Origin: Sphingomonadales bacterium | GTDB lineage: Bacteria; Pseudomonadota; Alphaproteobacteria; Sphingomonadales; Sphingomonadaceae | NCBI GenBank assembly: GCA_027488785.1 | Contig: JAIYAY010000021.1 | Location: 1 to 64,000 of the forward strand | Length of the DNA: 64,000 bases | Reading direction: 5' to 3' | In this document: positions 17,079-26,145 of the stretch, in pieces | Numbering within the stretch: the stretch's first letter is position 1 | Layout: every line of letters begins with the position of its first letter | Position numbers and translations under genes: made by a program | Notes under the pieces: model-generated | The model's database searches: none | Told to the model about the DNA's origin: nothing | The model's input: only the letters and a program-made list of their open reading frames with translations

Positions 17079-18290
17079 ATGAGCACACCAAGCCCGCAGG
17101 AACTCGCCGCCTTTGAAAAGCAATGTGACGCGTGGTTCGCCGAAAATACGGTGCGCGACCCTGGTTTCATGCTGCCCTTGACCTTCATGGAAGTGTCGAC
17201 GGATCAGCAATTTGATTTCTTACGCGATTGGCAGCGCAAGGTTTATGAGGCGGGCTATTTCGGCATGTCGTGGCCCACCGAATATGGCGGCTATGGAATG
17301 CATCCCGAATATCAGCGTATCGCCACGCGGATCATGAAAAGCCATGATGCCCCGATCATGCTCAACGCGATTGCCAATGGCTGGACCGGGCCATTGTTGC
17401 TGGACATTGGTCGTGAGGAAGACAAGCGTCGCTTCATCAAACCTATGCTGTCCGCGGAAGAAATCTGGTGTCAGGGTTTTTCGGAACCAGAGCATGGTTC
17501 GGACCTTGGCAGCGCGCAGACCAAAGCGGTTCGCGATGGTGACGAATATGTCATCAATGGCTCCAAAATCTGGACATCCTTGGGCGATCGTGCGGATTAT
17601 ATGATCTTGCTCGCGCGTACATCGAATGATGGGCCAAGCAAATATGCAGGGCTTTCGTTCTTCCTCGCGCCCATGAAAATTCCTGGCGTTGAAACCCGGC
17701 GATTGAAGAAACTCACGGGCGAATATGGCTTCACCCAGTGCTTTTTCACCGATGCACGCATCCCGGCGTCGGGCCTTGTCGGCGAAGAGGGCCAAGGCTG
17801 GATGGTCGCGATGAAGACGCTGGAATATGAACGCGGCGCGAAGGTTAATCCGGTTGGCGGCTATTTCGTCAAGGAAATGGACGTGATGGGCGTGATCGAT
17901 ATGGCGCGTTCGGCCAAACGCGGCGGCAAGCCCGTGCTTGATGATCCCGTCATGCGTGACAGGCTGGTCGATTATATGATCGAAATTCAGGCGTTGAACC
18001 TCAACAATCAACGTCGCCGTATGGCCCCGCTCACCAGTGATCGCCCGATGGGGCTTGCTTTGATGAATAAGCTGGCGCGCACCGAGTTGGTGCGTGAATT
18101 GACCGAATTCTCCTTGCAGTTCCAAGGCACGCGCGCTGGCTATTATGTTGGCGACGAAAATGCGGTTGATGATGGCTATTGGCATCGGTCCTATTTGAAT
18201 AGCTTTTCCGCCACGATTGGTGGCGGCACAAGCCAAATTCAGAAGAATATCATCGGCGAACATGTGCTCGGCCTGCCCAAGGGGCGGTGA
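17079..18290 (+). CDS. Acyl-CoA dehydrogenase
   Basis: This FAD enzyme introduces the alpha,beta double bond in an acyl-CoA. The 403-residue product has the mid-domain motif WCQGFSEPEHGSDLGS, the flavin-binding KIWTSLGDRADYMI, and the C-terminal GGGTSQIQKNIIGEHVLGLP. In the MCAD class the catalytic Glu lies just before TSQIQ; here that place is Gly. The Glu residues in LEYERG, near the position used by isovaleryl-CoA dehydrogenase, are candidates for the base. This favours branched or bulky substrates over straight medium chains, but the substrate is not known. GAGAGAGGAAT precedes ATG 17079. It begins the catabolic block. Confidence 0.9.
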   Translation: MSTPSPQELAAFEKQCDAWFAENTVRDPGFMLPLTFMEVSTDQQFDFLRDWQRKVYEAGYFGMSWPTEYGGYGMHPEYQRIATRIMKSHDAPIMLNAIANGWTGPLLLDIGREEDKRRFIKPMLSAEEIWCQGFSEPEHGSDLGSAQTKAVRDGDEYVINGSKIWTSLGDRADYMILLARTSNDGPSKYAGLSFFLAPMKIPGVETRRLKKLTGEYGFTQCFFTDARIPASGLVGEEGQGWMVAMKTLEYERGAKVNPVGGYFVKEMDVMGVIDMARSAKRGGKPVLDDPVMRDRLVDYMIEIQALNLNNQRRRMAPLTSDRPMGLALMNKLARTELVRELTEFSLQFQGTRAGYYVGDENAVDDGYWHRSYLNSFSATIGGGTSQIQKNIIGEHVLGLPKGR

Positions 18291-18411
18291 GCGAATAAGG
18301 GTGTCGTAGCTCCGAGCCTTTAGAAGACGCGTCTCCGCTGGGCAAAGTCATTGCCTGACAAGCGTCCTTCGACTGAGTTCAAGGCAAAGGTTATTGTTTA
18401 GGAGAGTGTGA

Positions 18412-19170
18412 ATGTCCGAAGTCCTAACCCAAGCTCAGGACGGTGTCCTGATCATCACCATCAATCGGCCCGACGCGAAGAACGCTGTCAACCAGGCGGT
18501 CGCCCAAGGCATTGCTGCGGCCATGGAGCAGCTGGATAGCGACAAAAGCCTAAACGCGGGCATCATCACCGGTGCAGGCGGGACTTTCTGCTCAGGCATG
18601 GATTTGAAGGCGTTTCTGCGTGGAGAGTTGCCCAGTATAAAGGGCAAAGGGTTTGCCGGCTTTATTGAATCCCCGCCCGCCAAGCCGCTTATTGGTGCAG
18701 TTGAAGGCTATGCGCTTGCAGGCGGCATGGAAATTGCGGTTGCTTGCGATTTGCTGGTGGCGAATGACAAGGCGCAGTTTGGTATCCCTGAGGTGAAGCG
18801 GAGCCTTGTCGCGGCCGCTGGAGGTTTGCTGACGCTGCCATCGATTATCGGCAAACGCATGGCTATGGAACTTGCGCTGACAGGAGATTTCATCTCCGCC
18901 CAACGCGCGTATGAAATGGGTTTTGTGAACCGCGTGACGGACGGCGCTGCCATTGATGCTGCGCTTGAGCTTGCGGCCAATGTAGCTGCCAATGGACCGC
19001 TGGCACTGATTGCGACGAAGCGTGTTATCAACGAGCGACCTGATTGGAACTCCACCGAGATGTGGAAGAAGCAGAGCGAGATTTGCGCGCCTGTTTTCTC
19101 GTCGAAGGACTCACGCGAAGGCGCTTTGGCCTTTGCCGAAAAGCGTAAACCAAACTGGCAGGGGGAATAA
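18412..19170 (+). CDS. Enoyl-CoA hydratase/isomerase
   Basis: This is a crotonase-fold enzyme that adds water to a 2-enoyl-CoA or isomerises it. Oxyanion-hole segments are ITGAGGTFCSGMDLKAF and EGYALAGGMEIAVACDLLVA. The usual catalytic Glu in the second segment (AGGGxEL) is present as AGGMEI, and PEVKRSLVAAAGG fills the third region. AGGAGAG lies upstream of ATG 18412. Its stop is followed after one base by the start of the acyl-CoA ligase, so the two are translated together. Confidence 0.88.
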   Translation: MSEVLTQAQDGVLIITINRPDAKNAVNQAVAQGIAAAMEQLDSDKSLNAGIITGAGGTFCSGMDLKAFLRGELPSIKGKGFAGFIESPPAKPLIGAVEGYALAGGMEIAVACDLLVANDKAQFGIPEVKRSLVAAAGGLLTLPSIIGKRMAMELALTGDFISAQRAYEMGFVNRVTDGAAIDAALELAANVAANGPLALIATKRVINERPDWNSTEMWKKQSEICAPVFSSKDSREGALAFAEKRKPNWQGE

Positions 19171-19171
19171 C

Positions 19172-20707
19172 ATGGGCCATCCAACCGTTCACGCCGTCGC
19201 CAATCCCGATAAGCCCGCCGTCATCATGGCAGGGTCGGGCGAGACTATCACATACAAGCAACTTGACGAACGTTCCAACCAGTGCGCCCATTTGTTTCGT
19301 ACGCTTGGGCTTCAGCACGGCGATACGGTGGCAATTTGCCTGGAAAATCGTGCCGAATTTTTCGATCTTGTCTGGGGCGCGCAGCGCGCAGGGCTGATCT
19401 ACGTCGCCATTAGTTGCCGGCTCACCGCCTCTGAAATCGATTATATCCTGAAGGATAGTGGGTCAAAGGCACTTTTTGCCTCGCCTTATCTTGGCGCCGC
19501 GTTGGACCAGATTGAAAGTCCGGTGACGCGCTTCATCCTTGGCGGTGTCCATGCCGGATGGGATAATTATGCCGATACGGTTGCAGATATGCCCATCACC
19601 CCCGTTGCCGATGAGCGGGCTGGCACTGACATGTTGTATAGTTCCGGTACGACTGGGCAACCAAAGGGCATTCGCTTTCCGCTGCCCGAGGACGCCGATA
19701 TTGCCGCTCCCAATGTGCTTGCTGGCCTTGCCATGATGGCATTCAAATTTTCGGGCGACAGCATCTATTTGTCGCCAGCGCCGCTGTACCATGCTGCGCC
19801 CTTGCGCTGGTGTGCCGCGGTGCACCGCCTTGGCGGCACGGTCGTGGTGATGGAGAAATTTGATCCTGAAGCGGCGTTGATAGCTATTGAAAGTTACAAG
19901 ATTACCGCCAGCCAATGGGTGCCAACGCATTTCGCACGTATGCTGAAACTGCCCGAAGATGTGCGCGCCAAATATAACGTGTCCAGCCTTGAAACAGCGG
20001 TCCACGCCGCGGCGCCATGTCCTGTACCGATCAAGGAGGCGATGATTGAATGGTGGGGACCTGTATTACGTGAATATTATGCTGGGACTGAGGGGCAGGG
20101 GATTACATTTATCTCAAGCGAGGAATGGCTGACGCATAAGGGTTCAGTTGGCCGTGCGTTGAATGCGACAATGCATATTTGCGACGAAGAAGGTGATGAT
20201 GTGCCTGTTGGCCAAGAAGGCACCGTGTTCTTCGAAAGTGCCGCGTCTTTCAGCTACCATAATGACCCCGAAAAAACCAAAGGTGCGACCAATAAGCATG
20301 GCTGGACCACCTTGGGCGATGTTGGGCGCTTGGATGAAGAGGGTTATCTCTATCTCACCGACCGCAAAAGCTTCATGATCATTTCCGGCGGCGTTAACAT
20401 TTACCCGCAAGAGATAGAAAACCACTTGGTCACGCACCCAAGGGTCCGAGATGTTGCGGTCATCGGTGGGCCGCACGACGAAATGGGGGAGGAGGTTATA
20501 GCCGTGGTGCAGCCGCTTGATATGGCCGACGCAGGTGACGATTTGCGCGACGAACTGACCGCTTTCGCGCGGGAGAAGTTGTCGGGCATCAAGATCCCGC
20601 GCCGCATTGATTTTCGCGAAGAGCTTCCGCGCCATGATACCGGAAAATTATACAAGCGCCTGCTGCGCGATGAATATTGGGCAAAGCAGGACAAGCCTAC
20701 AAATTGA
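19172..20707 (+). CDS. Acyl-CoA synthetase (AMP-forming)
   Basis: This ANL-family ligase activates a carboxylic acid to its CoA ester with ATP. The 511-residue product carries the P-loop-like MLYSSGTTGQPKGI, YYAGTEGQG (A5), TTLGDVGRLDEEGYLYLTDR (A7) and ISGGVNIYPQEIEN (A8), and the C-terminal catalytic Lys in HDTGKLYKR. ATG 19172 is set by AGGGGGAA just upstream; earlier in-frame starts lie inside the hydratase gene. Substrate specificity cannot be read from the sequence. It probably feeds the acyl-CoA dehydrogenase of the same cluster. Confidence 0.88.
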   Translation: MGHPTVHAVANPDKPAVIMAGSGETITYKQLDERSNQCAHLFRTLGLQHGDTVAICLENRAEFFDLVWGAQRAGLIYVAISCRLTASEIDYILKDSGSKALFASPYLGAALDQIESPVTRFILGGVHAGWDNYADTVADMPITPVADERAGTDMLYSSGTTGQPKGIRFPLPEDADIAAPNVLAGLAMMAFKFSGDSIYLSPAPLYHAAPLRWCAAVHRLGGTVVVMEKFDPEAALIAIESYKITASQWVPTHFARMLKLPEDVRAKYNVSSLETAVHAAAPCPVPIKEAMIEWWGPVLREYYAGTEGQGITFISSEEWLTHKGSVGRALNATMHICDEEGDDVPVGQEGTVFFESAASFSYHNDPEKTKGATNKHGWTTLGDVGRLDEEGYLYLTDRKSFMIISGGVNIYPQEIENHLVTHPRVRDVAVIGGPHDEMGEEVIAVVQPLDMADAGDDLRDELTAFAREKLSGIKIPRRIDFREELPRHDTGKLYKRLLRDEYWAKQDKPTN

Positions 20708-20742
20708 GGCTATAACGCCACAGACTCATCAGGAGACAGACA

Positions 20743-22164
20743 ATGACCACGCAATATAGAAATCTGATCAACGGCGAACTCGTGGATAACGGCAAATGGA
20801 TTGATGTCGTGAATCCAGCGACCGAGCAGGTCATCGGTCAAGTGCCCGATTGTGGTCAGGCCGATCTCGATAAAGCTGTTGCCGCTGCGCGTGCTGCGTT
20901 CCAGACATGGAAGAAAACAAGCGTGGAAGAACGCCGCGCCTTGTTTACGAAAATGGCAGAGGTGATCAAGACGAACAGTGACGAACTCATGCGTCTGCTC
21001 ACAGCTGAACAGGGCAAGCCGCATATGCAGGCGGGCAATGAAATTGCAGGCTGCGTGGGCATGACGCGTGCTTTGCCAATGCTGAATTTGGAAGAGAAAA
21101 TAACGGAGGACAGCGACAAGCGCCTCAGCCGCACCCGCCGCGTGCCCGTTGGCGTGGTTGGTGGCATCGTGCCTTGGAACTTCCCTGTATTGATGGCAAT
21201 CCAGAAGATTGTGCCTGCTTTATTGTCAGGCTGCACGATGGTGTTGAAGCCATCGCCGTTCACGCCAATAGCGACCTTGCGCTTGGCCGAGCTCGTGGCG
21301 GGCATATTCCCGCCAGGCGTGCTCAACATCATCACGGGCGGCGATGCGCTGGGACCATTGCTGACGTCGCACCCCGACATCGACAAGATCACATTCACGG
21401 GCTCGACTGCAACAGGCAAGCGCGTGATGGAGTCCGCGTCGAAGGATTTGAAGCGCATTACGCTAGAACTTGGCGGCAATGATGCCGCAATCGTTCTGCC
21501 CGATGCCGATGTCACCAAGGTGGCTGAAAAGCTGTTTTGGGCGAGCTTCTACAATGCAGGCCAAGTCTGCATCGCGGCTAAGCGTATCTATATTCACGAA
21601 GATATCTATGACGAATTGTCGGGCGCAATTGCGGCTTATGCCAAGGCGGTCAAGGTTGGTGATGGCGCTGAACAGGGCACCGCGATTGGCCCAATCCAGA
21701 ACAAGCCGCAATATAAGCGTGTGTTGGAGCTGATTCAGGACGCGAAGGACAAGGGCTATAAATTCCTCGCTGGCGGCGATCATGACCCATCGATCCCCGG
21801 CTATTTCGTGCCCGTCACTGTGCTTGATAACCCGCCCGAAGATGCGCGGATTGTAGCTGAGGAACAATTCGGTCCAGTCATGCCGCTGATGAAATTTTCG
21901 ACAATCAATGAAGTCATTAGCCGTGCCAATGCTTCGGATTATGGACTTGCCGGTTCTATCTGGACCAGCAACCCAGAGGCTGCGGTCGAAGTTGCCGAGC
22001 AACTGGAGACAGGGACTGTCTGGATTAACGAGTCCATGCATCTCGCCCCCAACGCACCTTTCGCAGGACATAAGCAGTCCGGCTTTGGTGCGGAATTGGG
22101 TGAGGAAGGCTTGCTTGAGTTCACCTACCCGCAAGTGATCACGATCGCGCGCGAGGCGGCTTAA
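20743..22164 (+). CDS. NAD(P)-dependent aldehyde dehydrogenase
   Basis: This 473-residue enzyme oxidises an aldehyde to the acid. It shows VPWNFPVLM, the cofactor loop FTGSTATGKRV, the catalytic base in LELGGNDAAIV and the nucleophile Cys in NAGQVCIAAKRIY. AGGAGA lies upstream of ATG 20743. In the cluster it could make the acid that the neighbouring ligase activates. It is followed by a GAAA-capped hairpin without a U-tract. Confidence 0.88.
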   Translation: MTTQYRNLINGELVDNGKWIDVVNPATEQVIGQVPDCGQADLDKAVAAARAAFQTWKKTSVEERRALFTKMAEVIKTNSDELMRLLTAEQGKPHMQAGNEIAGCVGMTRALPMLNLEEKITEDSDKRLSRTRRVPVGVVGGIVPWNFPVLMAIQKIVPALLSGCTMVLKPSPFTPIATLRLAELVAGIFPPGVLNIITGGDALGPLLTSHPDIDKITFTGSTATGKRVMESASKDLKRITLELGGNDAAIVLPDADVTKVAEKLFWASFYNAGQVCIAAKRIYIHEDIYDELSGAIAAYAKAVKVGDGAEQGTAIGPIQNKPQYKRVLELIQDAKDKGYKFLAGGDHDPSIPGYFVPVTVLDNPPEDARIVAEEQFGPVMPLMKFSTINEVISRANASDYGLAGSIWTSNPEAAVEVAEQLETGTVWINESMHLAPNAPFAGHKQSGFGAELGEEGLLEFTYPQVITIAREAA

Positions 22165-22172
22165 ACTTAAGT

Positions 22173-22198
22173 CCTCCCAATCTGAAAAGATGGGGAGG
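22173..22198. repeat. GAAA-capped hairpin after the aldehyde dehydrogenase
   Basis: CCTCCC-A-ATCT / AGAT-G-GGGAGG forms a stem with one A-G mismatch and a GAAA loop. It has no T-run, so it is more like a small dispersed hairpin or an mRNA-stabilising structure than a Rho-independent terminator. It lies nine bases after the stop. Confidence 0.5.
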
Positions 22199-22222
22199 TA
22201 CCTAACCGGCACCACCCTTTAT

Positions 22223-22251
22223 CGTCATACTGAAACGAGTTCGGGATGATG
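22223..22251. repeat. Single arm of a dispersed CGTCAT...ATGATG repeat
   Basis: The segment CGTCATACTGAAACGAG followed by TTCGGGATGATG resembles one arm of the element at 46011-46105 (CGTCATGCTGAAC...). It is imperfectly palindromic. The rest of the 221-base gap before the thiolase (22252-22385) has no gene apart from the thiolase ribosome site AGGAG at 22374-22378. Confidence 0.45.
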
Positions 22252-22385
22252 ATTGGTTTTGGGTCACGACATAGTCATAGCAACGGCGATGATATTCCAA
22301 CCTCAATAACGCCAAATCTCGCCCTTGACTCTCCCCCTTCAAGGTTTAATCGTCTGATTAAATTTCGTACAACAGGAGAGTGAAT

Positions 22386-23555
22386 ATGGCAGACGCCTAT
22401 ATTGTGGATGCGGTCCGTACAGCAGGTGGACGTCGTGGCGGTAAGCTTGCAGGCGTTCATCCGGTGGATTTGGGTGCTGCCGTTCTCGATTCTATCGCCG
22501 ATCGCAATGATTTCGACCCCGCCGCGATTGAAGACGTCATCATGGGCTGCGTCATGCAAGGTGGCGAGCAAGCGGGCGATGTTGGTCGCAACATTGTGCT
22601 CGCTTCGCGCCTGCCCAATTCCATTCCTTCGGTCAGCATTGACCGCCAGTGCGGATCATCACAACAGTCGATGATGTTTGCGGCGCAAGGCGTTATGTCG
22701 GGCACGCAAGATATTGTCCTTGCCGCTGGCATCGAAAGCATGACGCGCGTACCAATGGGCTCGACGTCGATGCTGTTTAAAAAAGAAGGCATGGGCACAT
22801 ATAAAAGCCCGCGTTTGGAAGAAGCCTATCCCGGCATCATGTTCAGCCAGTTTATGGGCGCTGAAATGCTGGTGAAGAAATACGGCTTTAGCCGCGAAGA
22901 TCTCGACCAGTTCGCACTGGAATCCCATCAAAAGGCGATTGCGGCCACACAAAGCGGCGCATTTGCCAATGAAATTGTTGGCATAGAAGTCGATACGCCA
23001 GAGGGTAAGATCGTTCACAATAGCGACGAGGGCATTCGCTATGACGCGTCCTTTGAAAGCCTATCCGGCGTCAAATTGCTTCAGGAAGGCGGGAGCATTA
23101 CTGCCGCAAACGCGAGCCAGATTTGTGACGGCGCATCGGCGGTTCTGATTGTGTCGGAAAAGGCCTTGAAAGAACATGGCCTGACTCCGCGTGCGCGCAT
23201 CGTCAACTTGACGGTAACGGCGGGTGACCCAGTGATCATGCTGGAAGAACCTTTGTTCGCAACCGACCGCGCGCTTCAGCGATCGGGTATGAAAATATCC
23301 GACATCGATTTGTATGAGGTCAATGAAGCCTTTGCGCCAGTGCCTTTGGCCTGGTTAAAGCACACAAGCGGTGATCGTTCGAAAATCAACGTCCATGGCG
23401 GCGCGATTGCACTTGGCCATCCGCTGGGTGCATCGGGCACGAAGTTGATGGCAACCTTGTTGAATGCGCTAGAGGCTCGCGGTGGGCGTTACGGCCTGCA
23501 AACGATGTGTGAAGGCGGTGGTCAGGCCAACGTCACTATCATCGAACGGGTGTGA
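22386..23555 (+). CDS. Acetyl-CoA C-acyltransferase (thiolase)
   Basis: This thiolase cleaves 3-ketoacyl-CoA with CoA. The 389-residue product has the nucleophile Cys in SIDRQCGSSQQS, the general-base His in GGAIALGHPLGASG and the second Cys in MCEGGGQANVTIIE. ATG 22386 is chosen over GTG 22380 because AGGAG (22374-22378) is seven bases from it. It provides the last step of a beta-oxidation round with the dehydrogenase, hydratase and SDR of the cluster. Confidence 0.92.
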   Translation: MADAYIVDAVRTAGGRRGGKLAGVHPVDLGAAVLDSIADRNDFDPAAIEDVIMGCVMQGGEQAGDVGRNIVLASRLPNSIPSVSIDRQCGSSQQSMMFAAQGVMSGTQDIVLAAGIESMTRVPMGSTSMLFKKEGMGTYKSPRLEEAYPGIMFSQFMGAEMLVKKYGFSREDLDQFALESHQKAIAATQSGAFANEIVGIEVDTPEGKIVHNSDEGIRYDASFESLSGVKLLQEGGSITAANASQICDGASAVLIVSEKALKEHGLTPRARIVNLTVTAGDPVIMLEEPLFATDRALQRSGMKISDIDLYEVNEAFAPVPLAWLKHTSGDRSKINVHGGAIALGHPLGASGTKLMATLLNALEARGGRYGLQTMCEGGGQANVTIIERV

Positions 23556-23585
23556 TTTAGCGCAGACATAAAGATAACCGTAGCC

Positions 23586-23636
23586 CTGAGCCTGTCGAAG
23601 GGCGCTTATCGGTTGAAAATGTTTCGACAGGCTCAG
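23586..23636. repeat. Dispersed inverted repeat (CTGAGCCTGTCGAA type)
   Basis: Two 14-base arms, CTGAGCCTGTCGAA (23586-23599) and TTCGACAGGCTCAG (23623-23636), are perfect inverted copies around a 23-base spacer. This is a well-known kind of intergenic repeat in sphingomonads. It lies between the thiolase and the SDR. A weak relic (CCTTCGACTGAGTTCAAGG) sits near 18362-18382 between the dehydrogenase and hydratase genes. Confidence 0.75.
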
Positions 23637-23664
23637 CACTTCGGGATTTAAAAAGGGAATTTAC

Positions 23665-24447
23665 ATGAAACTGGATTCAACAGTCGCAGCAGTGGTCACC
23701 GGCGGCGCATCGGGCCTGGGCGAAGCAACTGCACGTGCTCTGGCCGCAAAGGGCGTGAAGGTCGCGATTTTCGACTTGCAAGCCGATAAGGGTGAGGCGT
23801 TGGCCGCTGAAATTGGTGGTGTGTTTTGCAAGGTCAACGTCACTAGCGACGAAAGCGTTGATGCTGGTTTTGCGAAGGCACGCGCTGCGCATGGTCAAGA
23901 GCGTATCTTGGTAAATTGCGCGGGCACTGGCAACGCCGCCAAGACCGCCAGCCGTTCCAAGGAAGACGGTTCGATTAAGCATTTTCCTCTCGATGCTTTT
24001 GACCGCATTATTCAGATCAACCTCGTTGGTACTTTCCGCTGCATCACAAAGTCGGCGGCTGGCATGTTAACGCTTGAGCCTATGGAAGATGGCGAGCGTG
24101 GCGCTATGGTGAATACTGCGTCGGTAGCAGCTGAGGACGGCCAGATGGGCCAAGCGGCTTATTCCGCATCAAAGGGCGGCGTTGTCGGCATGACCTTGCC
24201 AATCGCGCGCGATTTGATGAGCGAAGGCATTCGCGTCAACACAATTTTGCCAGGCATTTTCAACACGCCGTTAATGAATGGTGCACCGCAAGCCGTGAAA
24301 GATGCGCTTGCTGCATCTGTGCCCTTCCCCAAGCGCCTTGGCCATCCGCACGAATTTGCGCAGGTTGCGATGACGATGATCGAATGTGGGTATTTCAACG
24401 GCGAAGACGTACGCATCGACGGTGCGATCCGGATGGCGCCGCGGTAA
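23665..24447 (+). CDS. Short-chain dehydrogenase, 3-hydroxyacyl-CoA type
   Basis: This NAD-dependent SDR resembles type II 3-hydroxyacyl-CoA dehydrogenase (HSD10). The 260-residue product has the cofactor loop TGGASGLGEATA, an NCAG motif (LVNCAGTGNA), the catalytic Ser in NTASVAAED and YSASK with Tyr and Lys. The insertion around ASRSKEDGSIKHFPLDAF is typical of the HSD10 type. AAAAAGGGAA precedes ATG 23665. It would supply the dehydrogenase step of beta-oxidation. Confidence 0.88.
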   Translation: MKLDSTVAAVVTGGASGLGEATARALAAKGVKVAIFDLQADKGEALAAEIGGVFCKVNVTSDESVDAGFAKARAAHGQERILVNCAGTGNAAKTASRSKEDGSIKHFPLDAFDRIIQINLVGTFRCITKSAAGMLTLEPMEDGERGAMVNTASVAAEDGQMGQAAYSASKGGVVGMTLPIARDLMSEGIRVNTILPGIFNTPLMNGAPQAVKDALAASVPFPKRLGHPHEFAQVAMTMIECGYFNGEDVRIDGAIRMAPR

Positions 24448-24582
24448 ACGCAGCGCATTCCGTTCCTGTCGCGCATCGTTGAGACATTTTGAGGCCGTGG
24501 ATGACTGATAGATGTCTAGACCGGGCGCGACACGGATAGATTAAAGGGTGCGGGTGGAACTGAATATAGAGGTGTGCAAGTG

Positions 24583-25455
24583 ATGACCGAATTCACCCAA
24601 ATCCAATATGCTGTCGCCGACGGTGTCGCGACAATCACAATGCATCGTCCCGAAAAGATGAATGCTTTTACCAATATTATGATGCGCGAAATGTGCACGG
24701 CATTTGATTTGGTCGATGCTGATGATGCCGTGCGCGCTGTCATCGTTACCGGGTCAGGTGAACGCGCTTTTTGTGCGGGCGCGGACCTTACACCGGAGGC
24801 TGGAGGCGATGTGTTTGCCAGTCGATCAGAGGTAGAATCGCTTTCGGACGAGCGCGTGCGCGACTCTGGCGGGCGGCTTACTCTGCGGATTTTTCAATGC
24901 AAAAAACCTGTCATCGGCGCCATTAACGGCGCGGCGGTGGGCATAGGTGCAACGATGCAATTGCCGATGGATTTCCGTTTAGCGAGCGACACTGCGCGCT
25001 TCGGCTTTGTCTTTGCACGGCGCGGGATTGTGCCAGAGGCGGCCTCTAGTTGGTTCCTGCCGCGTTTGGTTGGTATGCAACAGGCGTTGGAATGGTGTAT
25101 GACGGGTCGGGTGTTTGATGCCGTGGAGGCCTTAAACGGCGGCCTTGTCCGCTCCGTTCACGCGCCGGCCGAATTAATGGAAGCGGCGCGAACGCTGGCG
25201 CGTGAGATAGCAGACAATACGGCGCCGGTATCCATTGCCCTCACGCGCGCTATGTTGTGGCGGCTCCCGGCGGCCGACCACCCCATGGCGGCGCACACAA
25301 TCGACAGCCGAGCAATTTACCGCCGTTCGCGGTCCGGTGATGCGAAAGAGGGCATTGCCAGCTTTCTGGAGAAGCGCAGTCCGACTTACCCCGACAAGGT
25401 GTCGACAGACTTGCCTGACTTCTTCCCATGGTGGGACGAACCTGTTTATAAGTAA
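24583..25455 (+). CDS. Enoyl-CoA hydratase/isomerase, second copy
   Basis: This is a crotonase-family protein with a longer C-terminal part than the first copy (290 residues). Oxyanion-hole segments are VTGSGERAFCAGADLTPEA and INGAAVGIGATMQLPMDFRL. The usual acidic residue after AxGxG is replaced here (GIGATMQL), while FARRGIVPEAASSWFLPRLVG keeps the second catalytic acid. This pattern is common in isomerase-like members. ATG 24583 (or GTG 24580) is preferred to GTG 24574 because AGAGG at 24568-24572 is too close to the latter. The 135-base gap before it holds nothing recognisable. Confidence 0.82.
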   Translation: MTEFTQIQYAVADGVATITMHRPEKMNAFTNIMMREMCTAFDLVDADDAVRAVIVTGSGERAFCAGADLTPEAGGDVFASRSEVESLSDERVRDSGGRLTLRIFQCKKPVIGAINGAAVGIGATMQLPMDFRLASDTARFGFVFARRGIVPEAASSWFLPRLVGMQQALEWCMTGRVFDAVEALNGGLVRSVHAPAELMEAARTLAREIADNTAPVSIALTRAMLWRLPAADHPMAAHTIDSRAIYRRSRSGDAKEGIASFLEKRSPTYPDKVSTDLPDFFPWWDEPVYK

Positions 25456-25480
25456 CCTTAGGTAAAGGGGGCGGGCACTA

Positions 25481-26119
25481 ATGGCGACAACAGGACCAAG
25501 AGTGGCTAGCGATACAGCCGATGGCAACAATGCGCGCGACCAATTGATCGAGGCCGCTAGCCAGATCATGCGCGAAGGCGATACCATTGACTTGTCATTG
25601 TCGGAATTGTCGCTGCGTGCTGGCCTAAACAGTGCTCTGGTCAAATATTATTTTGGCAACAAAAACGGTCTGATGTTGGCTTTGCTGGATCGCGACATGG
25701 GTAATATCGTGCAAAGTCTTGGCGCTTTGGTGGCCAAAGACATGCAGCCTGCCGAAAAATTGCGTATCCATATTGGCGCTGTAATCGACACTTATCACGC
25801 CTTTCCCTATCTCAATCGCTTGCTGATGCGAATGGTCCGCGACAGCGCCCCTGCTGAAGCGGCGCGCATTGCGGAACTTTACTTGAAGCCGATTTCCAAT
25901 GTTTACGAAGTGCTGATTGCACAGGGTATAAAGGCAGGTAAGTTCCGCAAAACCGACCCACAATTTTTCTATTTCACCGTAACTGGCGCAGCCGACCGTT
26001 TCTATTCATCGCGGTTGGTGCTGCGCCACTGTTACAATCAGGACGATTTCGACGAGAATATGCGGGATGCCTATCGCGAGCATACCATTGACCTGATCAT
26101 GCGCGGATTGTTGGTTTAG
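25481..26119 (+). CDS. TetR family transcriptional regulator
   Basis: This 212-residue regulator has the N-terminal helix-turn-helix (DLSLSELSLRAGLNSALVKYYFGNKNGLMLALLDRD, given here by its position at about residues 36-71) and a ligand-binding C-terminal domain. Its place in the catabolic block, 25 bases after the second hydratase, suggests local control by an acyl-CoA or related effector, as with other TetR/FadR-like regulators. No operator palindrome was recognised. It converges with the CoA-transferase gene. Confidence 0.85.
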   Translation: MATTGPRVASDTADGNNARDQLIEAASQIMREGDTIDLSLSELSLRAGLNSALVKYYFGNKNGLMLALLDRDMGNIVQSLGALVAKDMQPAEKLRIHIGAVIDTYHAFPYLNRLLMRMVRDSAPAEAARIAELYLKPISNVYEVLIAQGIKAGKFRKTDPQFFYFTVTGAADRFYSSRLVLRHCYNQDDFDENMRDAYREHTIDLIMRGLLV

Positions 26120-26145
26120 GTTATCCTGGCCTAAGGGAGAGGGAG

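Noticed and set aside
17220-18263. Long 347-codon open frame antisense to the acyl-CoA dehydrogenase
   Set aside because: It lies wholly inside a clear dehydrogenase gene, has no family resemblance and shows the codon-mirror pattern of GC-rich third positions.
21463-22215. 250-codon antisense frame in the aldehyde dehydrogenase
   Set aside because: It is a shadow of the dehydrogenase frame with no start site or domain.
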